Origin: JBEKHI01 sp050012355
Lineage (GTDB): Bacteria > Actinomycetota > Actinomycetes > Streptosporangiales > Streptosporangiaceae
Direction: 5' to 3'
Assembly: GCA_050012355.1 (NCBI GenBank)
Contig: JBEKHI010000005.1
Span: forward strand, 1 to 54,848
DNA length: 54,848 nt
Part shown: piece after piece, positions 46,025 to 53,537 of the stretch
Layout: every line of letters starts with the position of its first letter
Position numbering within the stretch: the stretch's first letter is position 1
Notes under the pieces: generated by a model
The model's database searches: none
Seen by the model: only the letters and a program-made list of their open reading frames with translations
What the model was told of the DNA's origin: nothing
Position numbers and translations under genes: made by a program

Positions 46025-47461
46025 GTGTTCACCCGCATTTTTCCCGTCCGCGTTCTCGGTGCAGGTGTTCTGCTGGTCGGCGGGCTGCTCGCCGTGACCG
46101 CCAGCCCAGCGTCCGCGACCTCGCTGGCGACCGGTGACACGAGGTCGGTGAGCCAGCCCTCGATCCCGGCGACCTGCGCGACGGTCAGCGCGGCGCTGGC
46201 GACATCCACCAGGGAGTTCAGCGACGCGGACGAGGCCAGTCCGCCGGACACATCCCGGATCCAGTCCGCGCTCGACGACTGCGCCGGCACGGGTGACGCC
46301 GTGGTGCTGGCCGCCGACGGTTCCGATGACGCGTTCCTGTCAGGACCGCTGACGGTCGGCGGCAGCGAGACGCTGGTGATCGACACGGGCGTGACGCTGT
46401 ACGCGTCGCTGGACTCGGCCGACTACCAGGTGTCTGGCGAGCCCACCTGCGGCACGATCGCCACCACCGGCAACGGCTGCAAGCCCTTCATCACCGTCAA
46501 CGGCGCGAACGCGGGAATCATGGGCACCCAGTCCAGCTCGGGCAGCCAGGGGCTCATCGATGGCCGGGGCGACCTGGACATGTACGGGACCTCGACCACC
46601 TGGTACGAGCTGGCGAGCGAGGCGCAGACCGATGACGAGGACCAGAACAACCCGGTCCTGATCCAGTCCAACGACGTGAACGACTTCACCATCTACGACC
46701 TGTCGTTGCGGGACTCGCCCATGTTCCACGTGAACTTCAACGGCGGCACCGGGTTCACCGTGTGGGGCCTGCGGATCGACACCCCCGCCGACGCGCGCAA
46801 CACCGACGGCATCGACGTCAGCGGCAGCGATGTCACCATCAACGACTCCTACCTCAACGACGGTGACGACTGCGTCGCACTCAAGGCCGCCGACTACGAA
46901 GCGGCGAACATGACGATCGAGAACACGCACTGCTACGGCACCCATGGCCTCTCGATCGGCAGTGAGACCAATGCCGGGGTGGATAACATCCTGTTCGAGA
47001 ACGACACGCTCGCCGGGACCGATTCCAGCGGTATCGCCAGCACCAGCAACAACGGCATGCGCATCAAGACCGACTCCAGCGTCGCCGGAACGGTGCAGAC
47101 GGTCACCTACGAGAACATCTGCGAGACCGGCGTCGAGTACCTGCTGGATATCACCCCCTTCTACGCCACCGGCGACGGTGATACCACGCCGGTCTTCACC
47201 AACATCGTCGTGGACGGTGCGGTGGCGGAAGACTCCGCCTCCGGCGCGGAATCGGTGCTAGACGGCTACAGCTCCTCGGACCGCCTCGGGCTAACGCTGG
47301 AGAACGTGGACTTCAACGCCACCACGACCAGCGCCGAGAACGCCTACATCGATACCTACGACACGAACCTGTCGCCGTCGGGCACGGACGTGAGCGTGAG
47401 CGCCATTTCCGGCTCCGGCTCGGTGCCGTCCTGCACCTTCCCGTCCTTCCCCGGCCTGTGA
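46025..47461 (+). CDS. Secreted GH28 polygalacturonase-like glycosidase
   Basis: 478 residues with a signal peptide (VRVLGAGVLLVGGLLAVTAS, cleaved near PASA). The right-handed beta-helix of GH28 is supported by all four signatures: NTDGID (about 259), DGDDC (about 279-283), YGTHG (304-308) and RIKT (346-349). The Asp triad of pectin hydrolysis is kept. GTG 46025 follows GGGAGGA. It should act outside the cell on pectin-like polymers, fitting a soil or plant-litter organism. Confidence 0.92.
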   Translation: MFTRIFPVRVLGAGVLLVGGLLAVTASPASATSLATGDTRSVSQPSIPATCATVSAALATSTREFSDADEASPPDTSRIQSALDDCAGTGDAVVLAADGSDDAFLSGPLTVGGSETLVIDTGVTLYASLDSADYQVSGEPTCGTIATTGNGCKPFITVNGANAGIMGTQSSSGSQGLIDGRGDLDMYGTSTTWYELASEAQTDDEDQNNPVLIQSNDVNDFTIYDLSLRDSPMFHVNFNGGTGFTVWGLRIDTPADARNTDGIDVSGSDVTINDSYLNDGDDCVALKAADYEAANMTIENTHCYGTHGLSIGSETNAGVDNILFENDTLAGTDSSGIASTSNNGMRIKTDSSVAGTVQTVTYENICETGVEYLLDITPFYATGDGDTTPVFTNIVVDGAVAEDSASGAESVLDGYSSSDRLGLTLENVDFNATTTSAENAYIDTYDTNLSPSGTDVSVSAISGSGSVPSCTFPSFPGL

Positions 47462-47536
47462 CCGGATCGACGAGCAAAAATCCGCTGCGGCGGGGCGCCG
47501 GGTAGAGTGGGAGGACCTACCTTGGGATGGGATGTC

Positions 47537-48649
47537 ATGCGCAACGTGAAGCTATCCCGGCGTTCTCGGTGGGCCGTGCCCGCTGGTGCGCTTGCCGTTA
47601 CTGGTGCGCTGATCGCGGGCGTGCCCGCCCTGATGTCCAGTGCCGCGGCCGCGCCCGCGCTGCCGGCCAAGACGCCTGCGCAGCTGCTCGCCCAGCTGGC
47701 GGGCGAGCACCAGGCACCCCCGCCGCTGACCGGGACGATCACCGAGACCGTCTCCCTTGGCCTGCCGAAGCTGCCAGACACCGGCAACCCGAACTCGATC
47801 ACCTCGCTGCTGACCGGAAGTCACACCGTGAACATCTGGTACGCGAGCCCGAAGAGCTACCGGTTGTCGCTGCCGCAGTCGGAAAGCGAAACGGACGTCT
47901 ACCGCGAAGGCACGACCGCCTACCTCTGGCAGTCCACGAGCAACTCCGTCGCCAAGTTCGTCCTCCCTGACAGGGCGGACACGACCGAGCCGGTTACCGG
48001 TACTCCGCTCACTCCGCAGCAAGCTGCCGACGAGGCGCTCGCGCTGCTCGGCAAATCCACGAACGTCACCGTGGCGTCCAACGAGACGGTGGCCGGCCAG
48101 GCCGCTTACACGCTCGTGCTGTCGCCCAAGGCCAGCGGTTCGCTGATCGGCCAGGTCGCCATCGCCATCGACGCCAAGAACAACGTGCCGCTGCAGGTGC
48201 AGCTGTACGCGCGCGGGGCGAGCACCCCGGCGATCAGCGTCGGCTTCACCAACGTGAGTTTCACCCGGCCGTCGGCCGCTGACCTGTCGTTCACGCCGCC
48301 CGCCACGGCGAAGATCACCACGGTGAACGGCCAGCCAGGCGAGAACGCGACCGGCAGGCCGGACGTCGCCACCACGGGCTCCGGCTGGCTGACGGTCGCC
48401 GAGCTCCCGTCGTCGCTGCTCAACGAGGCGGCCAGCGCGAACACCGGCAACGGCACCGGTGTCCAGGGCGCCAGCGCCGCCGAGGCCAGCGCCGGGCTCA
48501 ACGCACTCGTCAACGACGCCACTCCGGTAAGCGGTTCGTGGGGGAGCGGCTCGATCATCAAGACCAGCCTGCTGACCATCCTGATCACCGGTAACAAGGT
48601 GTACGTGGGCGCCGTCGATCCGAGCGTGCTGTACGCAGCTGCCAAGTGA
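47537..48649 (+). CDS. Exported LolA-like/DUF2092-type lipoprotein-carrier-fold protein
   Basis: About 370 residues with a signal peptide (RWAVPAGALAVTGALIAGVP, then ALMSS). A LolA-like beta region is suggested by LTGTITETVSLGLP, VNIWYASPKSYRLSLPQSES and AYTLVLSPKASGSLIGQVAI. An Ala/Gly-rich C-terminal extension ends SVLYAAAK. The downstream ABC genes overlap it, so the three form one unit. Gram-positive LolA-like proteins have no outer membrane to serve and their role is unclear. ATG 47537 is chosen since the signal peptide starts there. Confidence 0.75.
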   Translation: MRNVKLSRRSRWAVPAGALAVTGALIAGVPALMSSAAAAPALPAKTPAQLLAQLAGEHQAPPPLTGTITETVSLGLPKLPDTGNPNSITSLLTGSHTVNIWYASPKSYRLSLPQSESETDVYREGTTAYLWQSTSNSVAKFVLPDRADTTEPVTGTPLTPQQAADEALALLGKSTNVTVASNETVAGQAAYTLVLSPKASGSLIGQVAIAIDAKNNVPLQVQLYARGASTPAISVGFTNVSFTRPSAADLSFTPPATAKITTVNGQPGENATGRPDVATTGSGWLTVAELPSSLLNEAASANTGNGTGVQGASAAEASAGLNALVNDATPVSGSWGSGSIIKTSLLTILITGNKVYVGAVDPSVLYAAAK

Positions 48650-49608
48650 CAGAAGCTATCGCCAGCCAGGGGCTGACCAAGCGGTTCCGCGGTGGCCAGG
48701 TCGCCGTCGACAACGTCGACCTGGCCGTGCCCGCGGGAGCGGTGTACGGCTTCCTCGGCCCGAACGGATCGGGCAAGACCACCACGATCCGAATGCTGCT
48801 CGGGCTGGCGTTCCCGACCAGCGGCAGCGCCGCCCTACTTGGCGCCCCGATGCCGGACGCAGCCACTTCGGTGCTGCCCCGCGTCGGAGCACTGGTCGAG
48901 GGACCAGCCTTCTATTCTTTTCTAAACGGCGCGGACAATCTCCTACGGTTCGACGCCGCCGACCGGTCGGCCGAGGGCCGGACGGCGCAGGCCCGGGTGA
49001 ACGAGGCTCTGGAACGGGTGGGCCTGGCCGCCGCGGCGAAGAAGAAGTTTCGCAACTACTCGCTCGGCATGAAGCAGCGGCTCGCGATCGCCGCCGCGTT
49101 GCTGAAACCACGGGAACTCATCGTCCTCGACGAGCCGACCAACGGGCTCGATCCGCAAGGCACCCGAGAGGTCCGTGCGCTGATCAGAACGATCGCGGCC
49201 GAGGGAATCACGGTCTTTGTCTCGTCGCATCTTCTCGCCGAAGTGGAGCAGATCTGCTCGCACGTCGGGGTCATGCGCACCGGCAAGCTGGTCTTCCAGG
49301 GCTCGCTGGAGGACCTGCGCAAGACCCGCGCCGAACGCCTCGAGGTGCACACCGGCGACGTGGCGGCGGCTGCCAAGGTACTGACCTCGTTCGGCCTGGC
49401 GGGCGTGGAGGCTCTGTTTCCCCAACCAACCAGCCCCGGCCGACCTCCCGGCGACGGTAGCGTGACCGCCGTGCTCGGGGAGGCGTCCCCGGAGAAGGTG
49501 TGCGCCGAACTGGTGCGGGCGGGGGTCGGAGTGCGCGGCTTCGGCGTGGTGTCCCCGAGCCTGGAAGACCTGTTCGTCGGGCTCACCGGTGAGGGATTCG
49601 ATGTCTAG
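48646..49608 (+). CDS. ABC transporter ATP-binding protein (ABC-2 type)
   Basis: 320 residues. Walker A GPNGSGKTT is near 38-46, the signature YSLGMKQRLAIAAALLKP is near 138-155, Walker B LIVLDEPTNGLDPQG follows, and the H-loop is SSHLLAEVEQ. The C-terminal 90 residues form the regulatory tail common in DrrA/CcmA-like ATPases. The GTG start overlaps the LolA-like gene stop by 4 nt. Substrate unknown. Confidence 0.93.
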   Translation: MTEAIASQGLTKRFRGGQVAVDNVDLAVPAGAVYGFLGPNGSGKTTTIRMLLGLAFPTSGSAALLGAPMPDAATSVLPRVGALVEGPAFYSFLNGADNLLRFDAADRSAEGRTAQARVNEALERVGLAAAAKKKFRNYSLGMKQRLAIAAALLKPRELIVLDEPTNGLDPQGTREVRALIRTIAAEGITVFVSSHLLAEVEQICSHVGVMRTGKLVFQGSLEDLRKTRAERLEVHTGDVAAAAKVLTSFGLAGVEALFPQPTSPGRPPGDGSVTAVLGEASPEKVCAELVRAGVGVRGFGVVSPSLEDLFVGLTGEGFDV

Positions 49609-50410
49609 GTTCCTGCGGTCCGAGCTGCGGATCGTTTTCGGCCGACGGCGCAACCAGCTACTGCTCGGAGTGGTCGCGCTGTTCCCGCTGCTCATCGGCA
49701 TCGGGCTGCGGGCGGCGGCGCCCCAGCGCGGCAGCCAGAACGGCGCGTTCTTCTCCCAGCTCGCGGGCAACGGCGTGTTCCTGGTGTTCATCGCGCTGTC
49801 GACGCTGCTGCTGTTGGTGCTGCCGGTCGCGGTCGGCGTGGTGTCCGGTGACTCGATCGCGGGCGAGGCGGGGCACGGCACGCTGCGCTACCTGGTCACC
49901 GCCCCGGTCGGGCGGACCAGGATGCTGGCGGTCAAACTCGCGGTCGTGACCGCCTTCGGCGTGGTGGCGACGTTCGTTGTCGCGGCGGTGGGGCTGATCA
50001 CCGGCGTGGCCTTGTTCTCGGTGGGGCCGGTGACGCTGCTGTCGGGTACCACGGTGTCGCTGCCGGACGGGCTGCTGCGGGTCTTCCTGGTCACGCTCTA
50101 CATCTGCGTCGCGATGGCAGCGCTGGGCGCGATCGGACTGGCGATCTCCACGCTAACCGAGCATCCCATCGGCGCGATCGCCGCGGTGCTCATCCTCACC
50201 GTGACCAGCGAGGTCATCGACCAGATCCCGCAGTTCGCGGTCGTCGGCCCGTACCTGCCCACCCACTGGTGGGACGACTTCGACGCGCTGCTGCGCACCC
50301 CCGTCGACACCGGGACGCTGACCCGCGGCCTGCTGAGCTTCGTGGTGTACGGGGTCCTGTTCAGCCTGTTCGCCTGGGCCAGGTTCACCACCGCCGACAT
50401 AACCAGCTAA
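49601..50410 (+). CDS. ABC transporter permease (ABC-2 type)
   Basis: 269 residues with six TM helices. The N-terminus is MSRFLRSELRIVFGRRRNQL, then a large loop and VVSGDSIAGEAGHGTLRYLVTAP, the conserved ABC-2 segment. ATG 49601 overlaps the ATPase stop by 8 nt and has GAGGG upstream. It forms the membrane part for the ATPase at 48646. The repeat-rich patch begins right after its stop. Confidence 0.9.
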   Translation: MSRFLRSELRIVFGRRRNQLLLGVVALFPLLIGIGLRAAAPQRGSQNGAFFSQLAGNGVFLVFIALSTLLLLVLPVAVGVVSGDSIAGEAGHGTLRYLVTAPVGRTRMLAVKLAVVTAFGVVATFVVAAVGLITGVALFSVGPVTLLSGTTVSLPDGLLRVFLVTLYICVAMAALGAIGLAISTLTEHPIGAIAAVLILTVTSEVIDQIPQFAVVGPYLPTHWWDDFDALLRTPVDTGTLTRGLLSFVVYGVLFSLFAWARFTTADITS

Positions 50411-50493
50411 CGGCCCCAAGGGGGGGTGCGGCGCCAAGGGGGCTGCGGCGCCAAGGGGGCTGCGGCCCCAAGGGGGTGCGGCGCCACGGGGGA
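50411..50493 (+). repeat. Five tandem 16-17-nt repeats
   Basis: Imperfect units of TGCGGCGCCAAGGGGGC run head to tail from 50411 to 50493 directly behind the permease stop. Every second half is G-rich (GGGGG). No protein is encoded. Confidence 0.75.
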
Positions 50494-50528
50494 CGGGGTC
50501 AACGGGCCGCGGCGTCGGCCCGGAGACC

Positions 50529-50609
50529 ACTTCTCCCGGATTAGCGCACCCTAGCCGCCCGACATATACCGACATTTTGGGCTGGCGGCGTACACGAACC
50601 CGGGAGAAG
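50529..50609. repeat. 82-bp palindromic repeat, copy 2
   Basis: The left end ACTTCTCCCGGATTAGCGCACC matches copy 1 at 18056 at 20 of 22 positions, and the right end CCGGGAGAAG is the same. The element is 81 nt against 82. The centre differs (AT-rich GACATATACCGACATTTTGG), so the ends are conserved and the middle is not. Confidence 0.7.
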
Positions 50610-50628
50610 ATGCCTTAGTCGCCAGCCG

Positions 50629-50703
50629 GCGGCCCCCTAAGGGTCCCAGCCAGCGGGCGCCTGAAGGGTCCCAGCCCACGGCCGCCCAAGGGATCCCAGT
50701 CGG
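50629..50703 (+). repeat. Three imperfect 25-nt tandem repeats
   Basis: Three units share AAGGG(T/A)(T)CCCAG after a GC-rich start (50629-50653, 50654-50678, 50679-50703). They are part of the 370-nt repeat-dense patch between the permease and the TetR-like gene. Confidence 0.6.
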
Positions 50704-50720
50704 CGACCCCCCCAAAAAGG

Positions 50721-50780
50721 ATCATGGTGGGTGCTCCATTAACCAGCGAAGAGCCTGGTTGGTGCGGCACCAACCATAAT
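50721..50780 (+). repeat. 60-bp hairpin element, copy C (26-8-26)
   Basis: Arms 50721-50746 and 50755-50780 enclose CGAAGAGC, and 20 of 26 positions pair. Sequence near the loop is ATTAACCAG/CTGGTT. It shares loop, spacing and orientation with 26288, 36156 and 52933 and overlaps the first codon of the TetR-like frame by two bases. Confidence 0.82.
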
Positions 50781-51396
50781 GGGTGGGCGCCGGAAAGTGT
50801 GCCAGCTGGCGGGTCCGGGTCCGGGTCCGGGTCCGGGTCCGGGTCCGGGGCCGGGGCGGGCGCTACCGTGTTCCTCGGCGTCGGCGTCGGCGTCGGCGTC
50901 AGGGGCTTCTGTGGTGTGCTTGACAAGGTATACCGAGGACATCGCCCACCGGGCCGGAATCAGCCAGCCGTACCTGTTCCGGCTGTTCCCGACGAAGAAG
51001 GCGCTGTTCCTCGCCCTGATTCAGCGTTGTTACAAGCGGGTCGGAGGCACCTTCGCGGCGGCCGCCGATGGGCTGACCGGTGAGGCCGCCGCCGGGGCGA
51101 TGGGAAGGGCCTACGACGAACTGCTGCGCGACCGGACGCTGCTGCTGGTGCAGATGCAGGCCTACGCGGCCAGCGAGGATCCCGAGATCCGGGATGTCGC
51201 GCGGGCTGGGTTCCGCGGCCTGTGGGAGCTGGTTGAGCGGGCAACCGGGCTGCCGTACGAAAGCGTGCTTGAGTTCTTCGCCTACGGGATGTTGCTGAAC
51301 GTCGCGGCCGCCCTGGACCTGCCCGCCGTGGATGAGCGCTGGGCGAGGTGGCAGAGCGATGAACACACGTCGTGGCTGAACGACGAGCGGGACTGA
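50779..51396 (+). CDS. TetR-family regulator with N-terminus replaced by repeat-encoded sequence
   Basis: The frame of 205 residues gives TEDIAHRAGISQPYLFRLFP, the second half of a TetR HTH, and then a normal TetR ligand domain to the end (KALFLALIQRCYKR onward). The first helix, usually RxxILDAAxxLF, is absent. Instead, the frame opens with GPGPGP and SASASA runs encoded by GGGTCC and GGCGTC hexanucleotides. No missing half is visible in other frames. It may be a repeat-fused but still dimerising protein, an inactive pseudogene, or a protein whose real start is farther in. It precedes an exporter gene by 81 nt. Confidence 0.6.
   Translation: MGGRRKVCQLAGPGPGPGPGPGPGPGRALPCSSASASASASGASVVCLTRYTEDIAHRAGISQPYLFRLFPTKKALFLALIQRCYKRVGGTFAAAADGLTGEAAAGAMGRAYDELLRDRTLLLVQMQAYAASEDPEIRDVARAGFRGLWELVERATGLPYESVLEFFAYGMLLNVAAALDLPAVDERWARWQSDEHTSWLNDERD
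50811..50852 (+). repeat. GGGTCC hexanucleotide microsatellite
   Basis: Six exact copies of GGGTCC (50811-50846) plus one variant GGGGCC. In the TetR frame they encode a Gly-Pro run. Slippage here changes length by multiples of two residues without frameshift. Confidence 0.85.
50877..50900 (+). repeat. GGCGTC hexanucleotide microsatellite
   Basis: Four exact copies of GGCGTC encoding Ser-Ala dipeptides in the TetR frame. It lies directly before the truncated HTH. Confidence 0.85.
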
Positions 51397-51416
51397 TTTT
51401 TTTTAACCACGAAAGC

Positions 51417-51432
51417 TAGTGATCAATCACTA
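51417..51432. promoter_or_regulatory. TetR-type operator before the drug exporter
   Basis: TAGTGAT-CA-ATCACTA is a perfect 7-bp palindrome with a 2-bp centre, 21 nt after the TetR-like stop and 45 nt before the exporter ATG. It is AT-rich in a GC-rich context. A T-run (51396-51404) just before it may end the TetR transcript. Confidence 0.7.
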
Positions 51433-51477
51433 CCTAACGACGGCAAGCCGTCGGCGAGAAGAACAAAGGAGATCACG

Positions 51478-52923
51478 ATGACGACGCGAAGCAGAACGCT
51501 ATGGACGTTCGCGGTGACCTCGGTCGCGCTGTTCATGGCGTCGCTGGACAACCTGGTGGTGACCACCGCGCTCCCGTCGATCAGGGAGCACCTGCACGCC
51601 TCGCTTGAGGGGCTTGAGTGGACGGTCAACGCCTACACGCTCACATTCGCGGCGCTGCTGCTGACTGGTGCCGCGCTTGGCGACCGGTTCGGGCGGCGCC
51701 GGCTGTTCACCGGCGGCCTCGCGCTGTTCACCGCCGGATCGGCGATGGCCGCGCTCGCTCCCGGCATCGGATGGCTCGTCACCGCGCGAGCCGTGCAGGG
51801 CGTCGGCGCCGCCGTACTGCTGCCGCTGACGCTCACCCTGCTGTCGGCGTCGGTGCCGCCGGCTAAGCGCGCGATCGCGATCGGCGCCTGGGGCGCGGTC
51901 GGCGGACTCGCCGTCGCGTTTGGTCCGCTGGTGGGCGGCGCGGTGGTCGAGGGGGCGTCCTGGCAGTGGATCTTCTGGCTGAACGTGCCGATCGGGCTGA
52001 TCACGCTGCCATTCGCCCGCGCGAAGCTCACCGAGAGCCGGGGTACCGCGACCAGGATCGATCTACCCGGCGTCGTTATGGCCAGTCTGGGCTTGCTCGG
52101 CATTGTGTACGGCGTGGTACGCGGCAATGCTCACGGCTGGACGTCCTTCGGCGTGGTCACGCCGATCGTGGCGGGCGCGGTGCTGGTCGTGGCCTTCGTG
52201 GCCTGGGAACTGCGGACCCGCGAGCCGATGCTGCCGATGCGGCTGTTCCGGCACCGCGCGTTCGCGGTGACCAACGGCATCTCGCTGCTGATGTTCTTCG
52301 GAATGTTCGGCTCGATCTTCCTGCTCGCGCAGTTCCTGCAGGTCGTACAGCACTACAGCCCGCTCGACGCCGGCATCCGCACGCTGCCGTGGACCGCCAT
52401 GCCGATGCTCGTCACGCCGCTGGCCGGCGCGTTGTTCAACCGGATCGGCGGGCGCCCGCTGCTAGTGGCCGGGCTCGCGCTGCAAGCCGCGGGGCTCGGC
52501 TGGATCGCCGCCATAACCACGGCGACGGTGGCCTACACCGCAATGGTGCCCGCGTTCGTCCTGTCCGGGGTGGGGATGGCGCTGTTCTTCGGTGCCTCGG
52601 GCACGGTGGTTCTCAGCTCGGTCCGCCGGGACCAGGAGGGCATCGCCTCCGGGACCAGCAACGCGCTGCGTGAGCTGGGCGGAGTGTTCGGCGTCGCGGT
52701 GCTGAGCGCGGTGTTCTCCGCCCACGGTAGCTACCTGACCGGCGCGGACTTCGTGTCAGGTCTGGTCCCCGCCGCCTGGACCGGCGCCGCCGTCGTGGGC
52801 GCCGCCGCGGTGATCGCGCTCCTGCTGCCCGGCCGTACCCGCCCCGCCGACGTGACCACAGTGACTGATGGGGCTACTGAGGCGGCACCGCACGAGGCCG
52901 CGGCCGCTGACGCCGTTGCCTAG
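51478..52923 (+). CDS. DHA2-family MFS drug exporter (EmrB/QacA-like)
   Basis: 481 residues with 14 TM helices. Family motifs include LDNLVVTTALPSIREHLHAS, GDRFGRRRLFTGGLALF (motif A) and GAWGAVGGLAVAFGPLVGGA (motif C of antiporters). The best ribosome site in this region, AAGGAG, lies 6 nt before ATG 51478. The palindrome at 51417 and the TetR-like gene upstream suggest drug-inducible repression. Substrate unknown. Confidence 0.92.
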   Translation: MTTRSRTLWTFAVTSVALFMASLDNLVVTTALPSIREHLHASLEGLEWTVNAYTLTFAALLLTGAALGDRFGRRRLFTGGLALFTAGSAMAALAPGIGWLVTARAVQGVGAAVLLPLTLTLLSASVPPAKRAIAIGAWGAVGGLAVAFGPLVGGAVVEGASWQWIFWLNVPIGLITLPFARAKLTESRGTATRIDLPGVVMASLGLLGIVYGVVRGNAHGWTSFGVVTPIVAGAVLVVAFVAWELRTREPMLPMRLFRHRAFAVTNGISLLMFFGMFGSIFLLAQFLQVVQHYSPLDAGIRTLPWTAMPMLVTPLAGALFNRIGGRPLLVAGLALQAAGLGWIAAITTATVAYTAMVPAFVLSGVGMALFFGASGTVVLSSVRRDQEGIASGTSNALRELGGVFGVAVLSAVFSAHGSYLTGADFVSGLVPAAWTGAAVVGAAAVIALLLPGRTRPADVTTVTDGATEAAPHEAAAADAVA

Positions 52924-52932
52924 CGGCTCGTG

Positions 52933-52992
52933 ATCATGATTGGTGCGGCCTTGCTCAGCAAAGAGTCGGGGTAAGGCCGCACCAACCAGCAT
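52933..52992 (+). repeat. 60-bp hairpin element, copy D (26-8-26)
   Basis: Arms 52933-52958 and 52967-52992 enclose CAAAGAGT, and 20 of 26 positions pair, with TTGGTGCGGCCTT pairing perfectly. It begins 10 nt after the exporter stop. Same loop and orientation as the copies at 26288, 36156 and 50721. Confidence 0.82.
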
Positions 52993-52993
52993 T

Positions 52994-53063
52994 GGTGGGG
53001 CGAGCCGACGGGGGCCGCCCCACCATCATGCGTGGGGTGGCTCTGCGGGGGCCGTCCCCACGC
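52994..53063. terminator. Two consecutive hairpins between convergent exporter and ArsR genes
   Basis: GGTGGGGC/GCCCCACC (52994-53024) and GCGTGGGG/CCCCACGC (53030-53063) follow copy D of the 60-bp element. Together they make three hairpins within 131 nt. They most likely end transcription from both sides. Confidence 0.6.
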
Positions 53064-53066
53064 GCA

Positions 53067-53450
53067 TTAGCGGGGGGCCGGGGCCGCGCGGGGGGCCGGG
53101 GCCGCGGGTGCCCGGACCACGTCGACCGCCAGAACCTTGTCGGCTACCAGAACGGCGTCGATGAGGCCGGGGAAGCGGTCGTCTAGGTCGGCCTTGCGCA
53201 GCGTGACATAGCCGCGGGCGCCCTGGATGCGCTTGGAGAAGATGCCCGCCTCGCGCAGGATGCGCAGATGGTGGGAGAACGTCGATTTCGACATCGACAG
53301 GTCGGCCTCGTGCATGACCTGGGTGCACCAGGATTCCCCGTTGGCCGCGACCCAGCGGACGGCCGCGAGCCGGTGCCGGTCGGCCAGCGCCGCCAGCACT
53401 CGCGGCAGTTCCATGTCCGCTGCCGGGGGCTCAACCACGTCGTCCATCAT
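53067..53450 (-). CDS. ArsR-family HTH repressor
   Basis: About 127 residues. The winged HTH is clear: LPRVLAALADRHRLAAVRWV, then MSKSTFSHHLRILREAGIFS and a wing KRIQGARGYVTLR. A Cys (SWCTQV) sits near the alpha-2 helix, but no typical metal site (CxC) is seen, so another inducer or a Cys switch is possible. The C-terminal tail is a short Ala/Pro/Arg repeat (AAPAPR twice) encoded by a direct repeat. Start ATG 53450 or 53447. It is divergent from the exporter at 53538, with a palindrome between. Confidence 0.86.
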   Translation of the reverse strand: MMDDVVEPPAADMELPRVLAALADRHRLAAVRWVAANGESWCTQVMHEADLSMSKSTFSHHLRILREAGIFSKRIQGARGYVTLRKADLDDRFPGLIDAVLVADKVLAVDVVRAPAAPAPRAAPAPR

Positions 53451-53478
53451 GCGGTTAAGCATAGCTCCGGTTGCGAGT

Positions 53479-53517
53479 AGTTCGATGATTGTTGTACTGT
53501 TCGAGAGTCATCGAACT
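53479..53517. promoter_or_regulatory. ArsR-type operator between divergent genes
   Basis: AGTTCGATGA (53479-53488) and TCATCGAACT (53508-53517) are perfect inverted repeats 19 nt apart, in the 87-nt gap between the ArsR gene and the exporter at 53538. Both promoters must overlap this segment, so the ArsR protein likely represses both. Confidence 0.72.
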
Positions 53518-53537
53518 GTTGAGGAATGGGAGCGGTC

